NCBI GenBank assembly: GCA_937125135.1
Contig: CAKZLD010000219.1
Span: 1-54,156, forward strand
Direction: 5' to 3'
Length of the DNA: 54,156 nucleotides
Source of the DNA: an uncultured Ignavibacterium sp.
Lineage (GTDB): Bacteria > Bacteroidota > Ignavibacteria > Ignavibacteriales > Ignavibacteriaceae
Of this stretch, positions 28,269 through 38,664 are shown piece after piece. Positions within the stretch are counted from its first letter, which is position 1. Every line of letters begins with the position of its first letter. The notes below the pieces were generated by a model, which was not told where the DNA came from, did no database searches, and saw only the letters and a program-made list of their open reading frames with translations. The translations under genes and the position numbers were made by a program.

Positions 28269-29147
28269 CTAAAAAATAAGTGAATCGAATTGTGCTTGAA
28301 AAAGTTCTTTATAACTATCTATGAAATTCTCCAGATATTGTAAATCTCCAAGGTTAAGAATATTGATAACTCCGATGTCAAGCATTAAACCCTCATCCCA
28401 CTCAAAATCACCTATCAAAAATCTTTGGGTCATACAATCTGCCAGATGAACAATTGCAGCAAGCTCCCTGTTATCTGTTGCCATTGATGGAGTATGATGA
28501 TATAAAATTCCATCGCCTAAACTTTCTGGTAAATTCCATTTTTCAATAAGAAATTTTCCTATTTCCTGGTGAGATAATTTCATTACTTTTTCTTCGGCGG
28601 AGAGATAACTCATTTTTTGATTCTCGACCAGAGCAACAATATCATGAAATTTATTATTAAAATATTTGTGTATGACAGTAATGCCTAAATCGTGAAGCAA
28701 ACCAACAGTAAAAGCCTCACCGGATTTACGATAACCCAGATCATCAGCAATTCGTTTTGCTGCTACTGCAGTCATTATTGAATGAAACCAATAAGCTCTC
28801 TTGTTCCAATTACGCTCATCAATCGTTCTGAATGCATCCATCATAGAAAAAGCCACAATGATATTTTTAATCTGATCAAAACCAAGAATAACTATGGCAA
28901 ATTCAAGTGTTGAAACTCTTCTCGGCAAGCCGTAAAGAGGTGAGTTAGCTACAGTTAAAATTTTTGCAACCATTGCCTGATCTTTACTAATTACCTTGCT
29001 TAAATCAGATGCACCGACACGTGGATTCTCAAGCATTTTGGAAACTTCTAACATTAAGAAAGGAACTGGAGGTAGATTTCTTATTCCTGAAAGAAGTTTA
29101 TTTCCAAGTTCTCTTTTGGCAGTTAAATCTGTAATTATATCATTCAT
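28269..29147 (-). CDS. HDOD domain protein, copy 1
   Basis: VISKDQAMVAKILTVANSPLYGLPRRVSTLEFAIVILGF; GLLHDLGITVIHKYF. Confidence 0.92.
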   Translation of the reverse strand: MNDIITDLTAKRELGNKLLSGIRNLPPVPFLMLEVSKMLENPRVGASDLSKVISKDQAMVAKILTVANSPLYGLPRRVSTLEFAIVILGFDQIKNIIVAFSMMDAFRTIDERNWNKRAYWFHSIMTAVAAKRIADDLGYRKSGEAFTVGLLHDLGITVIHKYFNNKFHDIVALVENQKMSYLSAEEKVMKLSHQEIGKFLIEKWNLPESLGDGILYHHTPSMATDNRELAAIVHLADCMTQRFLIGDFEWDEGLMLDIGVINILNLGDLQYLENFIDSYKELFQAQFDSLIF

Positions 29148-29772
29148 TGTAAACTAAAAGTTTTGATTTAAGATTATTAATTATTTTAGTATGAATTTGC
29201 GATACTCGGGAGACAGTAATTTTCATTAACTCTGCAATTTCCTGATAGTTAAGATTTTCATAATAGTAGAGAGAAATAATCAGTCGGTCTCTTTCATTAA
29301 GCTGTTTCAATGCTTTGATAAGTAATTCTTTCATTTCTCTATTCTCAACTTCATCAAGTTGAGTAGTTTGTTGATCGGGAATAACTTCAGATAGTTGATA
29401 GCCACCATCTTCATCTTCAATTTGATTATTCATCGAAACATTTTGCGGATACTGAGAGTTTTTATTTTCTTCTTCGCTGGTTTTTAGTTTTGATTGGATT
29501 TTTCTTAGCTCGTCAATAATCTTACCTTTAATTCTTTGTATCGCATAAGTTTCAAACTTAGTTCCATAGTCGGGATCAAATCTATCCACAGCTTCACTCA
29601 ATCCTTCGATTCCAAACTGGAAAAAATCTCTTTCATCTAAAATGTTGTTTGCCGACAAGTGGGATTTTCTTATAACATAGTGTACAAGATTTATGTACCT
29701 TAAGATTATCTCTCTTTTTAATGCCGGTGTTGGAGAAGATTTGAATTCTCTCCACAATTCTGAGTTACTCAT
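29140..29772 (-). CDS. fliA: RNA polymerase sigma factor FliA/WhiG type (sigma-28)
   Basis: RYINLVHYVIRKS...FQFGIEGLSEAVDRFDPDYGTKFETYAIQRIKGKIIDELRK; C-terminal HTH. Confidence 0.93.
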   Translation of the reverse strand: MSNSELWREFKSSPTPALKREIILRYINLVHYVIRKSHLSANNILDERDFFQFGIEGLSEAVDRFDPDYGTKFETYAIQRIKGKIIDELRKIQSKLKTSEEENKNSQYPQNVSMNNQIEDEDGGYQLSEVIPDQQTTQLDEVENREMKELLIKALKQLNERDRLIISLYYYENLNYQEIAELMKITVSRVSQIHTKIINNLKSKLLVYNE

Positions 29773-29995
29773 TATGATTTCCTAAGATTGTTTTATTCTC
29801 GTTTTGATTGTTATCATCACTGCTCTCGAAGGATTTAACCAGAATGTAAGCTCCAATTGATAGAACTATTGTAGTAATAAGGAAGATGATGAGTGATTTA
29901 AGAAGAACCTCTGTAAAAGGTAATTGCCTCTGACTAAAAAATATTATTGAAAAGCAGAAAACTAATAGACCGATATTTAATACTATTTTATTCAT
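29765..29995 (-). CDS. Uncharacterised 76-aa two-TM protein preceding fliA
   Basis: Two hydrophobic segments, acidic tail; overlaps fliA by 8 bp; strong SD (AGGAGG). Confidence 0.65.
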   Translation of the reverse strand: MNKIVLNIGLLVFCFSIIFFSQRQLPFTEVLLKSLIIFLITTIVLSIGAYILVKSFESSDDNNQNENKTILGNHNE

Positions 29996-30085
29996 ATTTC
30001 CTCCTGTCCTAATTTTTCAAATGATATACCAGAAGAAATTTGAAATAAAACGTTTATTTAATTGATTTTTAAGGCTTTTTTGAAA

Positions 30086-30928
30086 TTAAAAACAAGTTGA
30101 TTGGTTAATATTATGCAGTTGAATAAATTTATTTAGTTCTAATACGGAGGATTGAAATGAGGTAATGAAATCAGACTTGATATCATAAAATTCTAAAATA
30201 TTTTGATTATTTACAGCTTTTTTCAAATCACTTATTTCAGGAATAACTGCAAATAATTCTACTTTACTTTTGAGGAAACTATTTACGGCTTTATTTAATT
30301 TTAAAAAGCTTTCCTTTCCTTCGTAAAGGCTCTGAGATTTATTAATCATAAGTTTAAAATCGGATGGCTTTTCTGAATTTTCGTATATCTTAATTAGAGC
30401 ATAGGCATCCATAATTGAAGCGGGATCATCGTTGGTCACAATCATTTTAATCATTGAATTTTTTAATATCCATAATTTGAATTCATCAATGCTTGCGCCC
30501 ATATCCAATAAAACATAATCATAAAAGTTGCTGAGCTTTTTTATTTCTGTTACAAGACTTCTTAAAATATGTTTTGCAGAATTGAGATTAAGTGGGTTTT
30601 CAGAAAGTCCGAAAACAATATGTAGATTTTTATCTATTTCAGTTATTACGCTGCTAAGTTCTTCATTTCTGTAGCAAAAATCATCAAGCGATTTGTTGGC
30701 TCGCTCGTTTAATAAAATATTTACATTAGGAAAACCCAAATCCAAATCAATCAGCAATACTTTAGAATTATTCTTCGCAAGAGTTAAAGCTGTAAGCAAA
30801 GATAAAACTGTCTTTCCGGTTCCACCTTTGCCTGAGATAAAAGATACGATATTCGATTTTTCTGAATAAACATTTTGTTTATGATTAACCTGAAACTCAA
30901 TTACACGCCTTAACTGACCTGTTATCAT
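30086..30928 (-). CDS. flhG: MinD-like ATPase FlhG (FleN/YlxH)
   Basis: FISGKGGTGKTVLSLLTALTLAKNNSKVLLIDLDLGFPNVNILL; next to flhF. Confidence 0.92.
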   Translation of the reverse strand: MITGQLRRVIEFQVNHKQNVYSEKSNIVSFISGKGGTGKTVLSLLTALTLAKNNSKVLLIDLDLGFPNVNILLNERANKSLDDFCYRNEELSSVITEIDKNLHIVFGLSENPLNLNSAKHILRSLVTEIKKLSNFYDYVLLDMGASIDEFKLWILKNSMIKMIVTNDDPASIMDAYALIKIYENSEKPSDFKLMINKSQSLYEGKESFLKLNKAVNSFLKSKVELFAVIPEISDLKKAVNNQNILEFYDIKSDFITSFQSSVLELNKFIQLHNINQSTCF

Positions 30929-32028
30929 AGATTACCATTGTAAATCAGATTTGAAAGATTCTCAGAATCGGCAGCAACTATATCGTCAGGTATAACTTGA
31001 CCATTGGTTATGAAAGATACAGGTATTCCGGTTTTGGTGATTATATTTATAATGTTTCCTAATACCGGAGCTTCATCTGTTTTAGTAAAGATAAAACCAT
31101 TGTAATTAAAAATTCTGAATTTATTAACTGTATCAAGAATAGTTCTGTAAGATGAAGTTGAGCTTATTACTAATAAAGTTTCATCTACATTGATTTGTTT
31201 AAGAAACTCCATATTTTGTTTTAATTGCTCTGCTCTGTTTTGGGAGCGTCCGACCGTATCAATAAAGATTAAGTCTTTTTTAGCAAATCGTTTGATAAGA
31301 GATGGCATTTCATCTGGTGTGTAAGCAACGAGTAAATCAATTTGACTCACATCTGCAAAACTTTGAAGCTGATCAATAGCTCCAAGCCTGAAAGTATCAA
31401 TTGAAATTAGTCCGACATTAAGTTTATGTATCATTTTGGCAATCAAAGCCAATTTTGCAATTGTAGTCGTCTTTCCCACACCAGTAGAACCGACTAATGC
31501 AACTACTTTCTTTTGAGATGGTTTTATATCAAAATTTCTGGTAAGAATCATACTGCTGAGACAAGTCTTCGCATAATTTTCAACGTTATCATATTGCAGG
31601 AAGTTTTTATATTTTTTCATTTGTTCCATAATTGAAACAATCACATTTTTTTGAACTTCCTTATCCTTTAAGTTATAAACAACTTTTTTTAATGCTTCAT
31701 CAATAGATTTTGAAGAGGACTTTTTAGTTTTTGTTGATTCCTGTTGATTATATGTTTCTCTAATTTTTCTTTCATTTACTTTATCGTTCTTATTGATTGA
31801 AAGCTCTTTTGAAACTCTTGATAATTCTTCGAGGAAAGATAATTTATCTGGTTCAAGCGTATGTTTTTGCTGGGCAAAATTTTCAATACCAGCTGTCAAT
31901 TCATAAAATTTCTTATGATTTTTTTCAATCACTTTTGTACTTAAAATTACAGCTTCATTTCCTAATTCATCCTTCATCATATTGGTTGCTTCACGAAGAG
32001 AAGGCGCTGTATATTTTTTAATTTGCAT
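30925..32028 (-). CDS. flhF: Flagellar SRP-type GTPase FlhF
   Basis: MQIKKYTAPSLREATNMMKDELGNEAVILST; VALVGSTGVGKTTTIAKLA; FIDTVGRS. Confidence 0.95.
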   Translation of the reverse strand: MQIKKYTAPSLREATNMMKDELGNEAVILSTKVIEKNHKKFYELTAGIENFAQQKHTLEPDKLSFLEELSRVSKELSINKNDKVNERKIRETYNQQESTKTKKSSSKSIDEALKKVVYNLKDKEVQKNVIVSIMEQMKKYKNFLQYDNVENYAKTCLSSMILTRNFDIKPSQKKVVALVGSTGVGKTTTIAKLALIAKMIHKLNVGLISIDTFRLGAIDQLQSFADVSQIDLLVAYTPDEMPSLIKRFAKKDLIFIDTVGRSQNRAEQLKQNMEFLKQINVDETLLVISSTSSYRTILDTVNKFRIFNYNGFIFTKTDEAPVLGNIINIITKTGIPVSFITNGQVIPDDIVAADSENLSNLIYNGNL

Positions 32029-34066
32029 TTGTCAACTCCAGATTATCAATAAATTCAATCTCCACATTTGAAGGTAATTCAGTAAAAGATAGAACAGCAA
32101 AATCAGGGAATGAACTATTTATCAATCTATAAAAATATGGTCTTATTGTCGCAGAAGTTATAAGTATTGGCTGATATCCAAGTGAATTAAACTTATCATA
32201 AATTTTTTCCAATGAAGATTTAATATCATTTAACATTTGAGGTGTAAGACCCAAAGTTTGTACTGACTCTTTTTGATTTTGTAATGATCTGGTTATGTAT
32301 TGCTCTAATCCCTGACCGATTGAAGCAGCGTGAATTATTCCATTCGAATCCTTATACATATTTGCGATTGTATTTCCTAATGAATGTCTTACATATTCGG
32401 TGAGAACGTCAATGTTTTTTGTAACCTTTGAGTAATCAATTAAAGATTCAATAATCTGCACCATATCTTTAATTGGAACTAACTCTTTAAGCAGATTCTG
32501 TAATATTTTCTGAATTGTTCCAAGTGGCAAATTATCAGGTTGAATTTCTTCTACCACTGCGGGATATTCTTTTTTGAGATTATCAAGCAGTTGTTTTACA
32601 GCCTGACGTGTTAAAATTTTATCAAAATTTTTCTTTAAAGTTTCCTGAAGATTTGTAGAAAGAACAGAAATAGCATCAACAACTGTATAGCCCAACATTT
32701 CAGCTCTATCTTTTTCTTCATTGGTTATCCAATAACTCTCCAAACCGAAAGCCGGATCTTTTGTCAGTATGCCTTGCAAAGATTCTGATATTCCACCTGG
32801 ATTCATAGCAAGATATCTGTCAGGGAAAATTTCATCACTAGAAACTATGTTACCTTTAATCTTTATTACATATTGATTCGGATTAAGTTGGAGATTGTCT
32901 CTAACTCTCACAGGAGGAATCAAAACACCATATTCTAAAGCGATGAATTTTCTTGTAGCAGCTATTTTCTGGAATAAATTTCCACCCTGATTTTCATCCA
33001 CTAAAGAAATTAGCCCATAGCCAATTTCTATTTCGATTGGATCAACCTGAAGATATTGCTCAACAGTTTCTTCAGGAATTGGTTGAGAAATTTTTTCCTC
33101 CGATATAACCTGTTCTGCTTCTTGTACTTCTTTTCTTTTTAGGAATGAACTTAATCCGAGTGAAAATCCTAAAATCATAAATGGAATTGTTGGCATTCCG
33201 GGGAGCACTCCAAATATCATAACTGTAAGAGCAACAATAGCCAAAACTCTGTGATTTGAAAGCAATTGCAACTTGAACTTAGAATCTAATGAAACTCCTG
33301 AAGCATCTCTGGTAACAACAAAGCCAGCAGCAGTTGAAATCAATAAGGCCGGGATTTGAGAAACCAACCCATCACCAATTGTAAGAATCGTGTACTGTTG
33401 AAGTGCATCCACAACCGGAAGATTTCTTTGTCCTACACCAATTATAAAACCACCGATTATATTTATTGCTGTTATTATTAATCCGGCGATTGCATCCCCT
33501 TTTACGAATTTGCTTGCTCCATCCATCGAGCCATAAAATTCTGCTTCTCTGGCAATTGATTCTCTTCTTTTTCTTGCTTCATCTTCATTGATTAAACCTG
33601 TGTTCAAGTCTGCATCAATAGCCATTTGTTTACCGGGCATTGCATCTAAAGTAAATCGTGCAGCTACTTCGGAAATTCTTCCTGAGCCTTTTACTATTAC
33701 TATGAACTGTATTATTACAAGAATAATGAAAACGATAAATCCAACAACATAATCTCCCCTTACAACAAATGACCCGAAAGTTTCAATCACTTTTCCGGCA
33801 TAACCGTCAATCAAAATTAATCTGGTTGAACTAATATTGAGAGACAACCTGAACAAAGTTGAAATAAGAAGAAGTCCGGGAAAGACTGACAAATCCAACG
33901 GCGATTTAATGAAGAGTGAAACAACCAAAATTAAAACCGACAATGTAATACTCAGTGCAAGAAAAAAATCAAGTAAGCCTGCTGGCAGAGGAATTATCAT
34001 CAAACCAAGGATTAAAAGCAATCCAAAGGCGAGCAATATATCCGTATTTCTATTAAATATTTTCAT
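32018..34066 (-). CDS. flhA: Flagellar export protein FlhA
   Basis: FPGLLLISTLFRLSLNISSTRLIL; RFTLDAMPGKQMAIDADLN; 682 aa. Confidence 0.97.
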   Translation of the reverse strand: MKIFNRNTDILLAFGLLLILGLMIIPLPAGLLDFFLALSITLSVLILVVSLFIKSPLDLSVFPGLLLISTLFRLSLNISSTRLILIDGYAGKVIETFGSFVVRGDYVVGFIVFIILVIIQFIVIVKGSGRISEVAARFTLDAMPGKQMAIDADLNTGLINEDEARKRRESIAREAEFYGSMDGASKFVKGDAIAGLIITAINIIGGFIIGVGQRNLPVVDALQQYTILTIGDGLVSQIPALLISTAAGFVVTRDASGVSLDSKFKLQLLSNHRVLAIVALTVMIFGVLPGMPTIPFMILGFSLGLSSFLKRKEVQEAEQVISEEKISQPIPEETVEQYLQVDPIEIEIGYGLISLVDENQGGNLFQKIAATRKFIALEYGVLIPPVRVRDNLQLNPNQYVIKIKGNIVSSDEIFPDRYLAMNPGGISESLQGILTKDPAFGLESYWITNEEKDRAEMLGYTVVDAISVLSTNLQETLKKNFDKILTRQAVKQLLDNLKKEYPAVVEEIQPDNLPLGTIQKILQNLLKELVPIKDMVQIIESLIDYSKVTKNIDVLTEYVRHSLGNTIANMYKDSNGIIHAASIGQGLEQYITRSLQNQKESVQTLGLTPQMLNDIKSSLEKIYDKFNSLGYQPILITSATIRPYFYRLINSSFPDFAVLSFTELPSNVEIEFIDNLELTNAN

Positions 34067-34068
34067 AA

Positions 34069-35154
34069 CTAATAGCTTTTCTTTTTATTCTTTTTCAAAT
34101 TGTAGATATATGCAAGAACCTGCGCAACAGCTTTGAATAATTGTTGCGGAATGGTATCACCAATGTCGCACATTTTGTATAATGCTCTTGCTAACTCACG
34201 ATCTTCATGAATAGGAATATTATGTTCAGCAGCTACTTTTTTAATTCTCAGAGCTAATTCATCAACACCTTTTGCGATAACTTCTGGAGCGTTATTCTTG
34301 AGCATATCATATCTTAATGCAACAGCATAGTGAGTCGGGTTTGTTATTACAACATCGGCAGTAGGTAATTCTTTCATCATTCTGTTTTTCGCAGCCTGAA
34401 TTTGCATTCTCTTAATTCTGGATTTTATCAACGGATCTCCTTCAGTTTGTTTCATTTCTTCTTTTACTTCTTCTTTGGTCATCATCATATCTTTTTTGAA
34501 TTTATATCTTTGATATGCAAAATCCGCAGCTGCAATTAGGATATAAAGAATTCCAAATTTCCAAATAAGAGAAAAAGCAGATTCAATCATAAAAGTCATA
34601 ATATCAGAAATATCGCTGTTCTCAAGAATGGTTGCTGAACTTATAAAATCCTTTAAAACGAAATAAGTGAATAATGAAATCAAAAAGAACTTAAGAATAG
34701 TTTTTAATAATTCAACCAGAGAACGAGTTGATAAAATTCTTTTAATACCATTTAATGGATTGAGTTTACTAAATTTTGGTTCAAGCGCTTGAGGAGTTAT
34801 TTTCAAACCAACCTGTGAAATATTAGAAGCTAAAGAAATTATAAAAACTGCTATTAGAAACGGACTTATAACAGCGATGAAAAACCAATACCAATCCATA
34901 AAAAAGTTTTGAATCATTCCCATTCTTTCTGGGAACACATCAAGAGCACCGAAGATATTGATTGAAAATGAGCTGAATTGTTTGGCAATAGAAGTCTGAA
35001 ACAAAAATATTGTTACAATACCTGCGAAAACAACAAGTAATGAATTTACTTCAGTACTTTTAGCAACCATTCCTTTTTGACGGGAGTCATCAAGTTTTTT
35101 CTGCGTCGGTTGTTCAGTCTTTTCTTGTCCCTGATGTTCAGCCATCTTATGCAC
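34069..35154 (-). CDS. flhB: Flagellar export protein FlhB
   Basis: EKTEQPTQKKLDDSRQKGMVAKSTEV; NPTHYAVALRYD autocleavage motif. Confidence 0.97.
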   Translation of the reverse strand: MHKMAEHQGQEKTEQPTQKKLDDSRQKGMVAKSTEVNSLLVVFAGIVTIFLFQTSIAKQFSSFSINIFGALDVFPERMGMIQNFFMDWYWFFIAVISPFLIAVFIISLASNISQVGLKITPQALEPKFSKLNPLNGIKRILSTRSLVELLKTILKFFLISLFTYFVLKDFISSATILENSDISDIMTFMIESAFSLIWKFGILYILIAAADFAYQRYKFKKDMMMTKEEVKEEMKQTEGDPLIKSRIKRMQIQAAKNRMMKELPTADVVITNPTHYAVALRYDMLKNNAPEVIAKGVDELALRIKKVAAEHNIPIHEDRELARALYKMCDIGDTIPQQLFKAVAQVLAYIYNLKKNKKKSY

Positions 35155-35917
35155 CCATAGTGTTAATTAGTGTATAAAGTCTTTTTTCGTAATCATAGAG
35201 AAGATTTTTAATCATATAAATGTAGAGAGGTAGCGTCAATAAAATTAAAAATATCCCAAGTCCAAGTTTTAATGGTTGTGTTACGAAAAAAACCTGCATT
35301 TGAGGAATCATTCTGGAAATAATTCCTTCAGCTATATGAACGAGAAAAAAAGAAACAATTATCGGAGATGCAATCTTAATCGCAAGAACAAATACACTCG
35401 CAGTCATTTTGACAAGATATAAATGCACTGGTTCTGTTACTGCAAAATTTCCAATCTGAATAACTTTGTATGAGTAATTCAGTGATTGAATCAGATAGTG
35501 ATGACCATTAATCAAAATAAAAATCATCAATGCTCCATAGTACAAGAATTCTCCGATAATGTTTGATTGTATATCTTCATTAGGATTTAGTACTTCAGCC
35601 ATATTTAACATCATATCAAATCCTATTAGTGTTCCTGCGTAATTAACAGCGAAGAATACAAATTGAAGCATAAATCCCATTATCAGACCGGCTAAAACTT
35701 CTTTGACTGCAAACACAAATAGAATCCAGTTTGCTTCGATTGGTGGAACCAAACTTTTATCTACAGTCAGATAGATGATATAACTAACTACTAATGATAA
35801 AAATAACTTTACAGTTACTGGAATTCCTCTGCTCCCGAAAAATGGAGCGACAACCAAGGCAGATGAAATTCGAAGAAAAATCAGAAACAATAGAATAAAA
35901 TCTGTTACGTTTATCAT
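35147..35917 (-). CDS. fliR: Flagellar export protein FliR
   Basis: RISSALVVAPFFGSRGIPVTVKLFLSL; order fliQ-fliR-flhB. Confidence 0.94.
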   Translation of the reverse strand: MINVTDFILLFLIFLRISSALVVAPFFGSRGIPVTVKLFLSLVVSYIIYLTVDKSLVPPIEANWILFVFAVKEVLAGLIMGFMLQFVFFAVNYAGTLIGFDMMLNMAEVLNPNEDIQSNIIGEFLYYGALMIFILINGHHYLIQSLNYSYKVIQIGNFAVTEPVHLYLVKMTASVFVLAIKIASPIIVSFFLVHIAEGIISRMIPQMQVFFVTQPLKLGLGIFLILLTLPLYIYMIKNLLYDYEKRLYTLINTMGA

Positions 35918-36229
35918 TTACTTTATCAGTGTTATAAATATTGTGAAAAATTTTTTAGTTAATGGAATCATAATATCCAAAGCAAATGGTATAATTAGAA
36001 TCACTGTGATTGCAGTTACCAATATTTTAGGAATGAATGTCAATGTCATCTCCTGAATTGAAGTAGCAGCCTGAAATATGGATACTAAAATTCCAACGAC
36101 TAAGGCTACTCCAAGTACTGGGAGCAAAATATAAAATGCACTGTAGAATGCTTCTGATAAAACATCAATCACAACTTGTTCTGTCATTGAACTATACTCC
36201 TGACTATTGAGCCAACAATTAAATTCCAT
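35918..36229 (-). CDS. fliQ: Flagellar export protein FliQ (likely start at 36187)
   Basis: MTEQVVIDVLSEAFYSAF...GILVSIFQAATSIQEMTLTFIPKI. Confidence 0.95.
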   Translation of the reverse strand: MEFNCWLNSQEYSSMTEQVVIDVLSEAFYSAFYILLPVLGVALVVGILVSIFQAATSIQEMTLTFIPKILVTAITVILIIPFALDIMIPLTKKFFTIFITLIK

Positions 36230-36951
36230 CCATCAACAAGGACGAAAAGCAAAATTTTAAATGGTAATGAAACCAACATCGGTGGAAGCATCATCATTCC
36301 CATAGACATAAGAATACTTGAGATTATCAAATCCACCATTAGAAATGGAATAAACAAGAAAAAACCAATGATAAAACCAGTGCGTAATTCACTAAGAGCA
36401 AAAGCAGGAACAATTATATAAGTAGGTAATTCATCTCTTGAGTTTGGTCTTTCCATATCAGCCATAGAAATAAAAAGTTCAAGGTCTTCATTCCTCACGT
36501 GCTTGAACATAAAATTTCTTATAGGCTCGATGCCTTTATTATAAGCATCCTCTACAGAAATTTCCTTATCCATCAATGGTTTTAATGCATTTTGATTAAC
36601 TTCATTCCAAGTTGGAGCCATTACAAAAAAAGTAATGAAAAGAGCTATACCTGATAGCAGTTGTCCGGGCGGCATTTGCTGAGTTCCAAGAGCACTTTTA
36701 AGAAAATGGAATACGATAATTATTCTTAGATAAGAAGTAGTCATAATAATAATTGACGGAGCTAAAGCAAGAATGGTCATCAATAGTAAAATCTGTAATG
36801 TTACCGCAACATCCTGCCCGCTCTGAGAAGTACCAATATCAACATTAAGCTTTGGGATAGGGAAAGTTAAACTTTGATTAGTCTGAGCAAAACCTGTTGA
36901 AGCTAAAATAAAGAAAAGCATCAATACTGAAGTTAAGTTTATCTTTTTCAT
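36184..36951 (-). CDS. fliP: Flagellar export protein FliP
   Basis: MTTSYLRIIIVFHFLKSALGTQQMPPGQLLSGIALFITFFVM. Confidence 0.97.
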   Translation of the reverse strand: MKKINLTSVLMLFFILASTGFAQTNQSLTFPIPKLNVDIGTSQSGQDVAVTLQILLLMTILALAPSIIIMTTSYLRIIIVFHFLKSALGTQQMPPGQLLSGIALFITFFVMAPTWNEVNQNALKPLMDKEISVEDAYNKGIEPIRNFMFKHVRNEDLELFISMADMERPNSRDELPTYIIVPAFALSELRTGFIIGFFLFIPFLMVDLIISSILMSMGMMMLPPMLVSLPFKILLFVLVDGWNLIVGSIVRSIVQ

Positions 36952-37277
36952 CTTTTAATCAAATTCTTTAAGTGGTCGCCAAAGTTCGAACTCGAAGTAT
37001 TATCAGTTTCGTTAATTTCTAATTCATCAGCGTTAAGTTCTTTTATTAAAGTTATATTCTGTTCACTCACTCCTAAAACAACTATTTTATCATTAATCTT
37101 TACAAAACTCATATACTTTTTAGGCATAAGCATTAAAGTGTGAACTACTTTAATATTTGAATGAATTATTCTACCTCCTTTGAATTGGATTTTTTTAACC
37201 AGAAGAAGAAGTCCAAATAAAAGTCCAATAATAAGAAGTAGAGGGAAAATGAGTTTAATTATATCAAAGAAGCCCAT
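36948..37277 (-). CDS. fliO: FliO-like flagellar biosynthesis protein
   Basis: N-terminal TM, KVVHTLMLMPKKYMSFVKINDKIVVLGVSEQNITLIKEL; between fliN and fliP. Confidence 0.82.
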   Translation of the reverse strand: MGFFDIIKLIFPLLLIIGLLFGLLLLVKKIQFKGGRIIHSNIKVVHTLMLMPKKYMSFVKINDKIVVLGVSEQNITLIKELNADELEINETDNTSSSNFGDHLKNLIKR

Positions 37278-37663
37278 CAGATTAATCCCTTCAAGGAATT
37301 TTTCGGCTCGGTAAGAGAGACAATCTTTACACCAAAATGTTTATCAATTACTACTACTTCACCTTCTGCAATTTTTTTGTTGTTTACGTAAATATCAACT
37401 GGCTCGCTTGCTAATTTATCGAGTTCAATTACGTAACCTCTTTCCAGCTCAAGAATATCTTTAATCTGCATATGAGTTCTTCCTAACTCAATATAGACAT
37501 TTAATTCTAAGTCTTTCAGGAAATTTATTTTTTCATCTATATCTGAACTCCCGCTAAATTGACTTTCATCAAATGAGGGGAATTCTGCGGCAGAGGCTGT
37601 TGTCTTGTTTTGTTCTTCAGACTTAAATTGATTTAAATTCTGATTATCAAATGGATTATCCAT
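37277..37663 (-). CDS. fliN: Flagellar switch protein FliN
   Basis: LKDLELNVYIELGRTHMQIKDILELERGYVIELDKLASEPVDIYVN. Confidence 0.95.
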   Translation of the reverse strand: MDNPFDNQNLNQFKSEEQNKTTASAAEFPSFDESQFSGSSDIDEKINFLKDLELNVYIELGRTHMQIKDILELERGYVIELDKLASEPVDIYVNNKKIAEGEVVVIDKHFGVKIVSLTEPKNSLKGLI

Positions 37664-37672
37664 ATTATTTCC

Positions 37673-38647
37673 TCACAATGAAATATTGGTTAATAAATTT
37701 TTTGTTATTCTGATAGCTTTATGATTATTTGCAACACCGGGATATGCAAAATATGAAAGCTTATTATTTACATTGACTTTGAGCTCATCGTGGATTCGAT
37801 TATCAAGAACGATTATGTCACCGACTTTCAAATCGAGTAGCTCCTGAAAACTAATCTTCGTCTCGCCAAGTTCAACCACAACAGGCAATTCAACCTCGGC
37901 AAGTTGAAGTTTTATTACTTCAGGTGCTGTCATACCAAAATATTTTGAATTTTTTATAGTGCTAACTCTTTTCGATGATAATTTAGAAAGAATAGGATCA
38001 AAAGCAAAAGTTGTAAAACATAAATTCATCAGATAAGACTGATCACCGATAGAAATCTCGAATGAAATCAATAAAACTGATTCGTTCGCTGATGACAATT
38101 GAACAAAATCAATATCCGTTTCGAAACCATCAAGTTTGTACTCGAAATTATCAATAACCATCCAAGCTTTTTTGAGATCAAAAATTATTTTTTCAACAAC
38201 ATTAGATAAAACTTTTTGCTCGATTTGAGTAATAACTTTCTGAGGTTTCATACTATTACCATTACCGCCGAGAAGTCTATCAACCAGAACTAAAGCAAAA
38301 TCTATATTAAGCTCAAGTACCATTCTGATATCAGTGCCTTTTATTGTGAATGCATATAGCACAGCCGGATCAGGGACAGATAATACGTATTCAGAGTAGT
38401 AAATCTGATCTACTGTATTGACTCTGATATTTACAACGGTTTGAAGGGTTGTCATTAAATAAGAACCAAAACTTTCAGCAAAATTTTCACTTATGTTTCT
38501 AATGGTTCTTAACTGTGATTTCGATATTCTGTTCGGTAAGCGGAAATCATAAGGTTGTACTTCTTTTTGATTAGTTTTAACTTCACCTATTGATCCACCA
38601 CCCCTGAGAATATCATCAATATCTTGTTGTGATAAAACTTCTGCCAT
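37673..38647 (-). CDS. fliM: Flagellar switch protein FliM
   Basis: VLSQQDIDDILRGG...YDFRLPNRISKSQLRTIRNISENFAESFG. Confidence 0.97.
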   Translation of the reverse strand: MAEVLSQQDIDDILRGGGSIGEVKTNQKEVQPYDFRLPNRISKSQLRTIRNISENFAESFGSYLMTTLQTVVNIRVNTVDQIYYSEYVLSVPDPAVLYAFTIKGTDIRMVLELNIDFALVLVDRLLGGNGNSMKPQKVITQIEQKVLSNVVEKIIFDLKKAWMVIDNFEYKLDGFETDIDFVQLSSANESVLLISFEISIGDQSYLMNLCFTTFAFDPILSKLSSKRVSTIKNSKYFGMTAPEVIKLQLAEVELPVVVELGETKISFQELLDLKVGDIIVLDNRIHDELKVNVNNKLSYFAYPGVANNHKAIRITKNLLTNISL

Positions 38648-38664
38648 AATAATTAGTCTCTTGT

